Source: an uncultured Dongia sp.
Lineage (GTDB): Bacteria; Pseudomonadota; Alphaproteobacteria; Dongiales; Dongiaceae
Length of the DNA: 64,000 nucleotides
Direction: 5' to 3'
Assembly: GCF_936916975.1 (NCBI RefSeq)
Contig: NZ_CAKZGO010000023.1
Span: 62,001 to 126,000 of the forward strand
Shown here: piece after piece, positions 43,362 through 51,711 of the stretch
How positions within the stretch are numbered: position 1 is the stretch's first letter
Layout of the letters: every line of letters begins with the position of its first letter
The notes under the pieces: generated by a model
Seen by the model: the letters and a program-made list of their open reading frames with translations, nothing else
Told to the model about the DNA's origin: nothing
Database searches by the model: none
Position numbers and translations under genes: made by a program

Positions 43362-45010
43362 CCCGCAAGGCATATGACTATGTGATCGTCGGGTCTGGCG
43401 CGGCCGGATCGGTTGTCGCGGCGCGGCTTGGTGAGGACCGCAACACGCGCGTCCTGGTGCTGGAGGCGGGACCGAGCGACAATTCGATTTATGTCCGCAT
43501 GCCGGCAGCGATGTCCTATCCGCTGACCGATGCCAAGCGCGTCTGGAATTTCGAGACAGGGCCGGAAGCGGCGCTCGACGGCCGCACGATGACCCATCTG
43601 CGCGGCCGCATGCTGGGCGGGTCCGGCTCGCTCAACGGCATGGTCTATGTGCGCGGCAATCCGCGCGATTTCGACAATTGGGCAGCGGCGGGTCTGCCTG
43701 ATTGGTCCTATGCCCATTGCCTGCCTTACTTCAAGAAGCTCGAGCGCTATGACGGCGGCGAGACCGACTATCGCGGTGGCGACGGGCCGATGGGCATCAC
43801 CACGCTGAAGGGCGATCTGCCGGTGTTCCAGGCCTTTCTCGAAGCGGGCCAGCAGGCGGGGCATGCGCTCAATCCCGATTACAACGCCTTCCGCCAGGAA
43901 GGTGTGCATATCTATCAGGCGAATATCGACAACGGCATTCGGGCGAGCGGTGGCCGTGCCTATCTGCGGCCGGCCCTGAAGAAGGGCAATGTCGAGCTGA
44001 AGCTCAACGCGCTGGTCCGCCGCGTCACCTTTGACGGCAAGCGCGCTGTCGGTATCGAGTACGAGATCGGCGGCACGAAGCATCATGTTGAGGCCGAGCG
44101 CGAGGTCATCCTGTGCGGCGGCGCCTTCAACTCGCCGCATCTGCTGATGCTGTCGGGCATCGGCGCGCGGGCAGCGCTGACGGAGCAGGATATCGCTTGT
44201 GTTGCCGATGTACCGGGTGTCGGCCAGGACCTCGAAGATCATGTCGCCGTGTCGGTGCGCTATCGCGGATCGCACGCCGGCATCTCGCCAGCGATGAATC
44301 TCAACATGCTGAAGATGGGCCTCATCGGCGCGCAATGGATGTTTCTGCGTTCCGGCCTCGGCATCACCAATCTGTGGGAGGTCGGCACCTTCTTCAAGAG
44401 CAGCGCCGATATGGAATACGCCAACATCCAGCACGAATTCCTGCCGATGCTGGGCGAACTGATGCATGGCAAGGTCAATATCGAGGAAGGCTTCCAGTAT
44501 CAGACCTGCCTGATGCGCCCGCACAGCAAAGGTGCCGTCACGCTGAAATCCGCCGACCCACGCACCCTGCCCAAGATCGTGCTGAATTACCTTGCCGACC
44601 CGCGCGACCAGCGGGAGTTGATCGACGGCGTGCGGCACACCGATGAGATCATCCAGCAGCGCGGCTGGGACGGCATGCGCGGTGAGGCACTCAATCCGGG
44701 CCTGCGCAAGCAATCGGATGTCGAGGTGCTGGCCTGGCTGAAGGCGAATGTCGGCACGCAGTATCACCCCTGCGCCAGTTGCCGGATGGGCGTGGACGAT
44801 ATGTCGGTGGTCGATGCCGTGGGCAAGGTGAATGGCGTGGAGGCCTTACGCGTAATCGATGCCTCGATCATGCCGCGGATCACCAGCGGAAACCTCCATT
44901 GCCCGACGACGATGATCGCCGAGAAGCTGTCGGACGCAGTGCGCGGGCGTCCGGCGATGCCGGCGATTTCGCTCGACTACGCGGACCAGAATAGCGTCGT
45001 GAGAAACTAG
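43358..45010 (+). CDS. GMC-family FAD-dependent oxidoreductase (choline dehydrogenase-like)
   Basis: A 550-residue GMC oxidoreductase. FAD motif DYVIVGSGAAGSVVAARL (7-24), GMC signature 1 RGRMLGGSGSLNGMVYVRG and signature 2 GGAFNSPHLLMLSGIG are present. The C-terminal catalytic His is in TQYHPCASCRMG and the second catalytic residue in TSGNLHCPTTMIAEK. It oxidises a primary alcohol, possibly making the aldehyde for the dehydrogenase upstream; the substrate is unknown. Last gene of the first sub-operon, 171 bases before the ABC importer genes. Confidence 0.93.
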   Translation: MTRKAYDYVIVGSGAAGSVVAARLGEDRNTRVLVLEAGPSDNSIYVRMPAAMSYPLTDAKRVWNFETGPEAALDGRTMTHLRGRMLGGSGSLNGMVYVRGNPRDFDNWAAAGLPDWSYAHCLPYFKKLERYDGGETDYRGGDGPMGITTLKGDLPVFQAFLEAGQQAGHALNPDYNAFRQEGVHIYQANIDNGIRASGGRAYLRPALKKGNVELKLNALVRRVTFDGKRAVGIEYEIGGTKHHVEAEREVILCGGAFNSPHLLMLSGIGARAALTEQDIACVADVPGVGQDLEDHVAVSVRYRGSHAGISPAMNLNMLKMGLIGAQWMFLRSGLGITNLWEVGTFFKSSADMEYANIQHEFLPMLGELMHGKVNIEEGFQYQTCLMRPHSKGAVTLKSADPRTLPKIVLNYLADPRDQRELIDGVRHTDEIIQQRGWDGMRGEALNPGLRKQSDVEVLAWLKANVGTQYHPCASCRMGVDDMSVVDAVGKVNGVEALRVIDASIMPRITSGNLHCPTTMIAEKLSDAVRGRPAMPAISLDYADQNSVVRN

Positions 45011-45085
45011 CCAGATTTACCAAATCGGCTGCGTTGACAATGAGTTAATCGTTTCGAGAACTAGCGATGGGGCGACTCAACGGGA

Positions 45086-45118
45086 TTGACTTAACTGACT
45101 TATTGTATCCAATATACT
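45086..45118 (+). promoter_or_regulatory. Promoter with embedded operator before the second ABC importer
   Basis: TTGACT/TTAACT (45086-45096) and TATACT (45113-45118), the latter pair spaced by 16 bases. The 13-base motif TTGTATCCAATAT (45103-45115) overlaps the -10, so bound regulator would repress. The same motif occurs at 39113-39125. Confidence 0.5.
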
Positions 45119-45181
45119 GGATATCAGCTTGCCGAGATTCCACGTTTCAAGTCACATCATGAAAAGAGGGAGGTGGGTGTT

Positions 45182-46327
45182 ATGAGCAAAGAAAACCAAG
45201 GGTTCAGCGAGGCGTTCAATCTTTCACGGCGCCATGCCGTGCTGGGCATGACCGGGCTGGCATCGGGTGTTTTTTTCGGCCGTCTGTTCGCGACACCGGC
45301 ACAGGCGGCTGTTGGCGGCGAATTGCAGGTGATGGCGTGGGAAGGCTATGACCTCACCAACGAACTCGCCGCTTGGCGTGAGGCGAACGGCGTCACGGTC
45401 ACCTCGACCTCGATCGCCGTGCAGGACGATGTGCAGACCAAGTTCATCGCCGGCAATCCGCCGCCGATCGATCTTGCTGAATACAACCAGGCCTATAGCG
45501 ACCTCTATATCAAGACGATGAAGATCGTGAAGCCGATCGACGCCTCGAAGGTGCCGAACTACAACCCCGACAATCTGTTCGACGTGTTCTACAACAAGCC
45601 GACTTGGTTCTCCGACGGCCAGCTGTGGGGCGCGCCCTATCTGTGGGGCTTCAACACCATCCTCTATAACCCGGCCGCGACCGAGGCGCCGAAATCCTAC
45701 ACCGATCTGCTCGACCCGAAGTTCAAGGGCAAGATCGCCATCATGGACGACACGGTCAGCACCTGGCCGGTCGCAGCGCGCGTGGCGGGGCTCGGTGACA
45801 AGTACCCGCTGCTGACCAAGGATGAGCTGGGTGCTGCCTTTACCGAGCTCACCAAATACCGCGACCAGGCCCGTTTGATCGCGCTCAACCAGGGCGATCT
45901 CGTCAATTTCATGGTATCGGGCGAGGTGATTGCCGTTCTGTGTGCCGATCCCTCCATCCTGAATCAGACGGTGGACCAGGGCGTCACCTTGGAGATGGCG
46001 ATTCCGAAAGAAGGGCCGGTGCTATGGGTCGATGCCTGGTTCCTGCCAATCTCGGCCGACAATGTCGAAACCGCGCAGGCTTTCATGAACGAAGCCCTGA
46101 GCCCGGAAGTCCAGGCCAAGGTGGCGATGGCCGTGGTTCAGGCGCCGGTCTCCAAGAAGGCGGTCGCACTGATGGACGAGAAGTCCCAGAAGCGGATCGA
46201 CTATTCCCAGATCGACGCCATGTTCGCGGCCGGCCTGCCGGGCATTCCGCCGCTGGAAAGCGATGGGACACATGCGACCTATGACGACTGGATCCAGGCC
46301 TGGCAGGGCTTCAAAGCCGGGATGTAA
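45182..46327 (+). CDS. ABC transporter substrate-binding protein, PotD-like, Tat-type signal
   Basis: A 381-residue binding protein. The N-terminus carries a twin-Arg motif (SRRHAVLG, Arg 16-17), a hydrophobic stretch and AQA near 39-41, so export is probably by Tat. The mature protein starts LQVMAWEGYDLTNELAAWRE, PotD/PotF-like. ATG 45182 follows GGGAGGTGGG. Ligand unknown; neighbours suggest a hydroxyproline- or sugar-acid-like compound. A stem-loop follows at 46356-46378. Confidence 0.9.
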   Translation: MSKENQGFSEAFNLSRRHAVLGMTGLASGVFFGRLFATPAQAAVGGELQVMAWEGYDLTNELAAWREANGVTVTSTSIAVQDDVQTKFIAGNPPPIDLAEYNQAYSDLYIKTMKIVKPIDASKVPNYNPDNLFDVFYNKPTWFSDGQLWGAPYLWGFNTILYNPAATEAPKSYTDLLDPKFKGKIAIMDDTVSTWPVAARVAGLGDKYPLLTKDELGAAFTELTKYRDQARLIALNQGDLVNFMVSGEVIAVLCADPSILNQTVDQGVTLEMAIPKEGPVLWVDAWFLPISADNVETAQAFMNEALSPEVQAKVAMAVVQAPVSKKAVALMDEKSQKRIDYSQIDAMFAAGLPGIPPLESDGTHATYDDWIQAWQGFKAGM

Positions 46328-46355
46328 CCCTTGGTATCTGGGATATGATGCGACA

Positions 46356-46378
46356 GACCGCCGGCGGTGCCGGCGGTC
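46356..46378 (+). other. Strong intercistronic hairpin after the binding-protein gene
   Basis: GACCGCCGGC, loop GGT, GCCGGCGGTC: a perfect ten-base stem. No U-run follows, so mRNA protection or attenuation is more likely than termination, as with the stem-loop at 35917-35990. Confidence 0.65.
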
Positions 46379-46413
46379 CGTTGCATGGCCACACAATTTG
46401 AAGGCAAAGACAC

Positions 46414-47343
46414 TTGCGGCACACTGCAAATCGCATCGGTAGTTTTCTGGCGGCGCCGGCTGTGCTGTACATGCTGCTGTTCTTCGTCATTCCGGGGCTG
46501 CTGCTGTTCGTCTACAGCTTCTGGACCTCGGCCTCGTTCAAGATCACGCCGGATTTCGTCTTCACCAATTACATCAATTCGATCACCTCGCCGCTGTTCC
46601 TGAAGGTGACGTGGAACGCGATCGTCATTGGCCTGATCACGGCGACGGTGACGCTGATCCTCGCCATTCCCGTGGCCTATTACCTGGTCTATGTCAGCAA
46701 GTCGCAGATCATTCTCTATGCGATCCTCATCACCTGGTTTTCCAGCTATCTGGTGCGAATCTATGCTTGGCGCACCTTGCTGGGTACCAACGGGCTGATC
46801 AATACCGTGCTGCTGCAGACGGGCATCATCGACACGCCGGTCAGTGCCTTCCTGTTCAGCCCCTTTGCCGTCGCGATCACGCTCATCCATATCTATCTGC
46901 CCTTCGCGATCCTCCTCGTGGTCTCGACCCTGAGCGAGATCAAGAAGGACCTCATAGACGCCGCACGCGATCTCGGCACCTCGTTTCTCGGCGCCTTCTT
47001 CAGGGTGATCGCGCCCAACGCGGTCAACGGCCTGATCGGCGCCTTCATGCTGACCTTTATTCTGGTAGCCGGCGATTACGTCACGCCGCAGATGCTGGGC
47101 GGTGCCTCCGGCCAGACCACCGGTCTCCTCATCGCCGATCAGTTCCGCAAGACCGGCAACTGGCCGTTGGGCGCTGCACAGGCGTTCCTGATGTTCCTGG
47201 TGTCGATCGCCGTCTATCTGTGCATCCTCTATCTGTGCCGGCTGACCGGGCTGTCGGTCAAAAGACGGCCGCTGGAAAAACGCCTGCCGAAGCCGAAGCC
47301 CGAGCTGGCACCGGTTCTCGCGACGCGGAAGGCCGTGTCATGA
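46414..47343 (+). CDS. ABC transporter permease, PotB-like
   Basis: A 309-residue permease with about six helices, starting LAAPAVLYMLLFFVIPGLLLF. The EAA loop is DAARDLGTSFLGAFFRVIAPNAVNG; the following QMLGGASGQTTGLLIADQF is normal for PotB-type. The start is TTG with a weak AAGG site; no ATG fits before the first helix. A basic Pro/Lys-rich tail (KRRPLEKRLPKPKPEL) ends the protein. It overlaps the next permease by four bases. Confidence 0.92.
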   Translation: MRHTANRIGSFLAAPAVLYMLLFFVIPGLLLFVYSFWTSASFKITPDFVFTNYINSITSPLFLKVTWNAIVIGLITATVTLILAIPVAYYLVYVSKSQIILYAILITWFSSYLVRIYAWRTLLGTNGLINTVLLQTGIIDTPVSAFLFSPFAVAITLIHIYLPFAILLVVSTLSEIKKDLIDAARDLGTSFLGAFFRVIAPNAVNGLIGAFMLTFILVAGDYVTPQMLGGASGQTTGLLIADQFRKTGNWPLGAAQAFLMFLVSIAVYLCILYLCRLTGLSVKRRPLEKRLPKPKPELAPVLATRKAVS

Positions 47344-48131
47344 TCCTTTTGCGCATTGTGGTGTTTGCCACACTCGCCTTTCTGCTGGCGCCGCTGCTCA
47401 TCATCGTGCTGTTCAGCTTCAACGCGACGCCGTCTTTGTCTTTCCCTTTCGCAGGGTTCAGCCTGCGCTGGTATGCCCAAGTGTTCTCGGACGTGCAGCT
47501 GGGATCGGCGCTCATCAAAAGCATGTGGATCGCGCTATGGACGGCGGTGGTGACGCTGATCCTGGGCACCGGCGCCTCGCTCGCCTGGCTGCGGTTGAAG
47601 CGGCGCGGCCGGGCCGTTCTTGAGTTGCTGGCCATCACGCCGATCGCGCTGCCGGGCCTGTTCCTGGGTGTCGCGCTGCTGGTGATGTTCGCCGAGCTCG
47701 GCATCACGCTATCCGCCGTCACCATCGTCATCGCCCATGTGCTGTTGACGTTACCGATCCTGGTGGTGGCGATGAAGGCGCGTCTGGCACTGTTCGACCC
47801 GTCGCTGGAGGAAGCGGCGCGGGATCTCGGCGCCACGCAATCGCAGACCTTTGCCCGGGTCACCCTGCCGTTGATCGCGCCCACGCTGATCTCCTGTTCG
47901 ATCCTGGCACTCGCCATCTCGTTCGATGAATTCGTGCTGACATCTTTCGTGTCCGGCACCGAGACGACATTGCCCATGTATATCTGGTCGATGATGCGCC
48001 GGACCGTGACGCCGCTCATCAACGCGATTTCGACGCTGGCCCTGCTGTTTTCGATCCTCATCCTGCTGGGTGCCTGGCTGGTGGGAAGGCTGCGCCGTAC
48101 TGCTGCCATCACCGACCGTGCCGATTCATAA
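47340..48131 (+). CDS. ABC transporter permease, PotC-like
   Basis: A 263-residue permease with six predicted helices. EAA loop EEAARDLGATQSQTFARVTLPL, and SFDEFVLTSFVSGTETTLP near the end, are the standard PotC features. ATG 47340 overlaps the previous stop by four bases. Followed by the ATPase gene after 11 bases. Confidence 0.94.
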   Translation: MILLRIVVFATLAFLLAPLLIIVLFSFNATPSLSFPFAGFSLRWYAQVFSDVQLGSALIKSMWIALWTAVVTLILGTGASLAWLRLKRRGRAVLELLAITPIALPGLFLGVALLVMFAELGITLSAVTIVIAHVLLTLPILVVAMKARLALFDPSLEEAARDLGATQSQTFARVTLPLIAPTLISCSILALAISFDEFVLTSFVSGTETTLPMYIWSMMRRTVTPLINAISTLALLFSILILLGAWLVGRLRRTAAITDRADS

Positions 48132-48142
48132 AGGAAAGCGAC

Positions 48143-49228
48143 ATGACCGCACAGATTCCGATCATCGAGATTTCCGGCGGCCAGAAGCGGTTCGGGTCGT
48201 TCCAGGCACTGCATGACATCGATCTTGCCATCATGCCCGGCGAGATCATCACGCTGCTGGGGCCGAGCGGCTGCGGCAAGACCACTTTGATGCGGCTCAT
48301 CGCCGGTTTCGAAAACTTGAGTGGTGGGATCATTCGCATCGACGGCCAGGATGTGGCCGATCTGCCGCCGGAGCGGCGGCCGGTTAACATGGTGTTCCAG
48401 CGCTATGCGCTGTTCCCGCATCTCGACGTGTTCGAAAACATCGCCTTCGGCCTCAAGGTCAAGGGCATGGCGCGGGATGAGGTGCGTGCCCGCGTGCAGC
48501 GCATGCTGCAGATTGTGCAGTTGGAGAGTTTCGCCAATCGCTATATCGACGAGTTGAGCGGCGGGCAGTGCCAGCGCGTGGCGCTGGGGCGGGCTTTGGT
48601 CAACGAGCCCAAGGTGCTGCTGCTCGACGAACCGCTGGCGGCCCTCGATCTCAAGATCCGCCAGCACATGCTGGCAGAGATGAAGCGCATTCATGCCGAG
48701 ACGCGCGCCACCTTCGTCTATGTGACGCATGACCAGGATGAGGCCATGATCCTCTCCGACCGTGTGGTGCTGATGGAGAAAGGCCGCATCGTGCAGATCG
48801 ACCGGCCGGAGCAGATGTATGCGAAACCAAAATCGCTCTTCGCCGCGAAGTTCCTGGGTGAGATCAATATCTTTGAAGGCCAAGTGGTCGCGTCGGACGG
48901 GCAGGGGACGCTGGTCGAGACGGGGGCCGGCCGGTTCCTGTCCAGCGAAGCGATGGGCGACGGTGCAGCGGCCAAGGTCGTGGTCTCGATTCGGCCGGAA
49001 GCCGTATCGTTCGACGCGGGCCAGGATGCGCGAAGGCAATCGACCAGCGGCGTCATCGAGGATGTCGTTTTCACCGGCAGCCGGTCGTTCTATGCGATGC
49101 GGCTGGTCGACGGTTCGCGCATGCGGGTGCAGGTGCAGCGCTCGCCCCGTGCCAAGCTGCCCCATCTGGGCGAGACGACGCAGGTTTTCTGGGATGCGGA
49201 AAGTGTCACGGTCCTGCCTGTTACGTGA
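48143..49228 (+). CDS. ABC transporter ATPase, PotA-like
   Basis: A 361-residue ATPase. Walker A GPSGCGKTT, Q-loop FQRYALFPHLDV, signature LSGGQCQRVALGRAL (the usual R after GQ is Cys), Walker B VLLLDEPLAALD and H-loop YVTHDQDEA. C-terminal TOBE domain from about 245. It completes the second importer of the island. The C in the signature is a small oddity and should not inactivate it. Confidence 0.94.
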   Translation: MTAQIPIIEISGGQKRFGSFQALHDIDLAIMPGEIITLLGPSGCGKTTLMRLIAGFENLSGGIIRIDGQDVADLPPERRPVNMVFQRYALFPHLDVFENIAFGLKVKGMARDEVRARVQRMLQIVQLESFANRYIDELSGGQCQRVALGRALVNEPKVLLLDEPLAALDLKIRQHMLAEMKRIHAETRATFVYVTHDQDEAMILSDRVVLMEKGRIVQIDRPEQMYAKPKSLFAAKFLGEINIFEGQVVASDGQGTLVETGAGRFLSSEAMGDGAAAKVVVSIRPEAVSFDAGQDARRQSTSGVIEDVVFTGSRSFYAMRLVDGSRMRVQVQRSPRAKLPHLGETTQVFWDAESVTVLPVT

Positions 49229-49272
49229 CCGGTGATCCTTGCGAAACACAGGGCTATGATGGCAATAATGAC

Positions 49273-49285
49273 TCCAATATCCAAT
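49273..49285. promoter_or_regulatory. Operator-like motif, copy D (before gntR)
   Basis: TCCAATATCCAAT contains two CCAAT half-sites and TCCAATAT shared with copies A-C. It is 29 bases upstream of the GntR-family start and would fit autoregulation. Confidence 0.45.
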
Positions 49286-49313
49286 TTACGCGATCATTGC
49301 AGCGAGTCGAGGC

Positions 49314-50009
49314 ATGGCTAGGCCAGCGGCAGAACCGGGCGTCAAACGCAACACCGTAACCTCGTCGGTGGCCGACACAATCCGGCAGCGGATCGTGGCA
49401 GGTATCTATCCCGGCGGGCATCAGATCCGGCAGGAAGCGGTGGGGGCCGAGCTCGGCGTCAGCCGCATCCCCGTGCGAGAAGCGCTGGTGCAGCTCGAAG
49501 GCGAGGGGCTGCTGGTCATCCACACCCATCGCGGCGCGGTGGTGGCGTCGCTCACCATCGACGACGCGGTCGATATTTTCGATTCACGCCTGCTGCTCGA
49601 GCCCTTCATGCTCAAGCGTGCGATCGAGAAGGCCACGGCCGAGGATATCGCCAAGGTGCGCGTCGCCCTGGTCGAGTACGAGACCGCTTTGGCGGCCGGG
49701 GCGCAACCGGCGGAGCTCAGCCGGTTGAACTGGGCGCTGCATACCGCGATGTCGCTGCCGGCCAACCGGCCGCGGACACTTGCCGTGCTGCAGTCTCTCT
49801 ATAGTTCCGCCGATCGCTATCTGCGCCTGCAGATCGATGCGAAATCTGCCCAGACCCGCGCCATGGACGACCACAACGCGTTGATGGATGCCTATGCCGC
49901 GCGCGATGTGACGGGCGCCAGCCGACTGCTCAAGAAGCATATCGCCGAGGCGCGGGACGATGTCATTTCCGGCCTGAAGCAGAACGCCTGGGTCGGCCGT
50001 CCGTCCTGA
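49314..50009 (+). CDS. GntR-family regulator with FCD domain
   Basis: A 231-residue GntR/FadR-type regulator. The winged helix is at about 15-80 (SSVADTIRQRIVAGIYPGG, QEAVGAELGVSRIPVREAL cut at RI, GLLVIHTHRGAVVA), followed by the all-helical FCD ligand domain with its metal-binding Asp/His residues (FDSRLLLEPFML, NWALHTAMSLPAN, DHNALMDA). It likely controls the 39-51 kb cluster; TTGTATCCAATAT-like sites lie upstream of its targets and of itself. Confidence 0.93.
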   Translation: MARPAAEPGVKRNTVTSSVADTIRQRIVAGIYPGGHQIRQEAVGAELGVSRIPVREALVQLEGEGLLVIHTHRGAVVASLTIDDAVDIFDSRLLLEPFMLKRAIEKATAEDIAKVRVALVEYETALAAGAQPAELSRLNWALHTAMSLPANRPRTLAVLQSLYSSADRYLRLQIDAKSAQTRAMDDHNALMDAYAARDVTGASRLLKKHIAEARDDVISGLKQNAWVGRPS

Positions 50010-50073
50010 CGCGGTCGCTCGTTCATTCGGCTGTGTCAGCGGCCGCCCATCACTGATCTCAAAGGTTCGCATC

Positions 50074-51102
50074 ATGAAACTGGACCGCGTCATCACCGTT
50101 GTCGGCGCCCATGCGGAAGGCGAGGTCGGCCGCGTCATCACCGGCGGCGTGCTGCCACCCAAGGGCCGGACGATGTTCGAGCGCATGATCAATCTGGAAC
50201 GTGACAGTTCCTGGCTGCGCAACATGCTGCTCTTCGATCCGCGTGGCAGCGTCAACGCCGCGGTCAACCTCATCACGCCGCCCATTCGCGAGGATGCCGA
50301 TATCGGCATGATCGTGATGGAATCGGATTACTTCGTGCCGATGTCGGGCTCCAACCTCATCTGCACGGTGACCGTGGCGCTGGAGGCCGGCATCATTCCG
50401 ATGGTTGAGCCGGAGACGATCGTGCGGGTCGACACGCCGGCGGGGCTGGTCGAGGTGCGGGCGGAATGTATCAACGGCAAATGCCGCCGGGTCTCGTTCC
50501 GCAACATCCCGTCCTTTGTCATGCACCGCGACAAGATGATCGAGGTGGCGGGGTTGGGCAGCTTCCGCGTCGATGTCGCCTATGGCGGCATGATCTATTG
50601 CATCATCAATGCCAAGGATGTCGGTGTCACCCTAGCTCGGGATGAGGCGCGCGACCTCATCGGTCTCGGCGAGCGGATCAAGGCGGCCGCCGCCGCGCAA
50701 TTGCCCTCGATGCATCCGGAGAACCCTAGCATCCACACGATCAACCAGACGGAATTCGCCGGGCCGATGGAGATCATCGACGGGATCAAGACCTCGAAGA
50801 ATGCGGTCGTCGTCTCACCGGGGCGGCTCGATCGCTGTCCCTGCGGGACTGGCACCTCGGCGCGGATGGCGCTCCTCCATGCGCGGGGTGAGCTGGCGGT
50901 GGGCGAACAGTTTCGCCACACCTCGATTCTCGATACGGTGTTCGATTGCCGCATCCTGGAAACGGCGCAGGCCGGCGCCGTGCCGGCGGTTATCCCCGAA
51001 GTGTCGGGCCGCGCCTGGTTGACGGGTGTCAGCCATTACGGCGTCGATCCGGAAGATCCGTTCCCTGAGGGCTATCGCCTGTCAGATACTTGGTTTGCCT
51101 GA
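50074..51102 (+). CDS. Proline racemase-family enzyme (hydroxyproline epimerase or dehydratase), Ser/Cys type
   Basis: A 342-residue proline-racemase-superfamily protein. The first catalytic motif, normally MCGH, reads MSGSN, so Cys is replaced by Ser and His by Ser. The second is intact: DRCPCGTGTSARMA. Ser/Cys pairs are known in some members that act on 3- or 4-hydroxyproline. With a DapA-family enzyme and an aldehyde dehydrogenase in the cluster, a hydroxyproline route to 2-oxoglutarate is plausible, but no D-amino-acid oxidase (HypO) is present. It ends the cluster, 64 bases after gntR. Confidence 0.87.
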   Translation: MKLDRVITVVGAHAEGEVGRVITGGVLPPKGRTMFERMINLERDSSWLRNMLLFDPRGSVNAAVNLITPPIREDADIGMIVMESDYFVPMSGSNLICTVTVALEAGIIPMVEPETIVRVDTPAGLVEVRAECINGKCRRVSFRNIPSFVMHRDKMIEVAGLGSFRVDVAYGGMIYCIINAKDVGVTLARDEARDLIGLGERIKAAAAAQLPSMHPENPSIHTINQTEFAGPMEIIDGIKTSKNAVVVSPGRLDRCPCGTGTSARMALLHARGELAVGEQFRHTSILDTVFDCRILETAQAGAVPAVIPEVSGRAWLTGVSHYGVDPEDPFPEGYRLSDTWFA

Positions 51103-51125
51103 GCGGAGAGCGTCCGAACAGGACG

Positions 51126-51218
51126 GTGACCGGCGTAATCGGCCTCTCCAGTGCCGGCATGGATATCGCTTTTGCCAACGGCGTCACCGCCAGCGTCGAC
51201 TATGACGCCCACCTCTAA
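51126..51218 (+). pseudogene. C-terminal relic of an autotransporter-like beta-barrel
   Basis: The frame 51126-51218 reads GLSSAGMDIAFANGVTASV then DYDAHL and a stop. Alternating hydrophobic strand, GMD-x-A-F turn and the terminal aromatic-containing strand are the usual end of an autotransporter barrel. No upstream barrel exists, so this is a broken fragment left by an insertion or deletion. Too short for a firm call. Confidence 0.35.
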
Positions 51219-51711
51219 GGTGAGGGCGAACATTTCAACTTGTTATTCGAAGAATTGCCACTTGCCTTCTGCCAGAGACGGCGTGTTGCAGTTCAATTTC
51301 TTTCGGGGAGTCGTGAAGCTTCTGCGAGCTGCATTCTAGGCCGCATTGGCAATTGAACAATTCCTCCGCAGAACCCCATCGACTGCGATCATGCCCGACG
51401 CATGGCGGGGCAAGAATCCGACGCCGCTTGTGAGGCTACAGCATTGTACTGACCTTGATCAGGTCGCGGACGAGGCATGAGACACTTTGGTGGATGCGTC
51501 GCGTCGCCGTCATAGGCGCCTCATCGATCACCTTCACGTGAGCAATTGGCCGCGCCTTTGCGTCGCAGCAGAGGCGAAAGCCGGTTGTCAGCATGCCGCG
51601 CTTAAATGCTGGCGTGCATCGAGCAAGGCGCACCATTCATAGAATGTCACCGCGACATCGAAATGGCGCGCGCTGCTCATTGCTCACGCCAGAAACGATG
51701 AGGACAGGGAA
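51219..51711. other. Mostly gene-free stretch in the island
   Basis: I see no complete gene here. A minus-strand 66-codon frame (51436-51636) contains MLTTGFRLCCDAKARPIAHVK, faintly like the catalytic core of IS5-type transposases (K-x-H-x-x-C/T-D-A-x-G-R-P), and may be a transposase relic. The remainder is non-coding; an AGGACAGGG ribosome site belongs to the next gene. Confidence 0.4.

Noticed and set aside
43190-44767. 525-codon minus-strand frame opposite the GMC oxidoreductase gene
   Set aside because: Shadow of a gene with all GMC motifs; no recognisable domain.
47258-49249. 663-codon minus-strand frame opposite the ABC permease and ATPase genes
   Set aside because: Shadow of clear transporter genes; composition typical of antisense frames.
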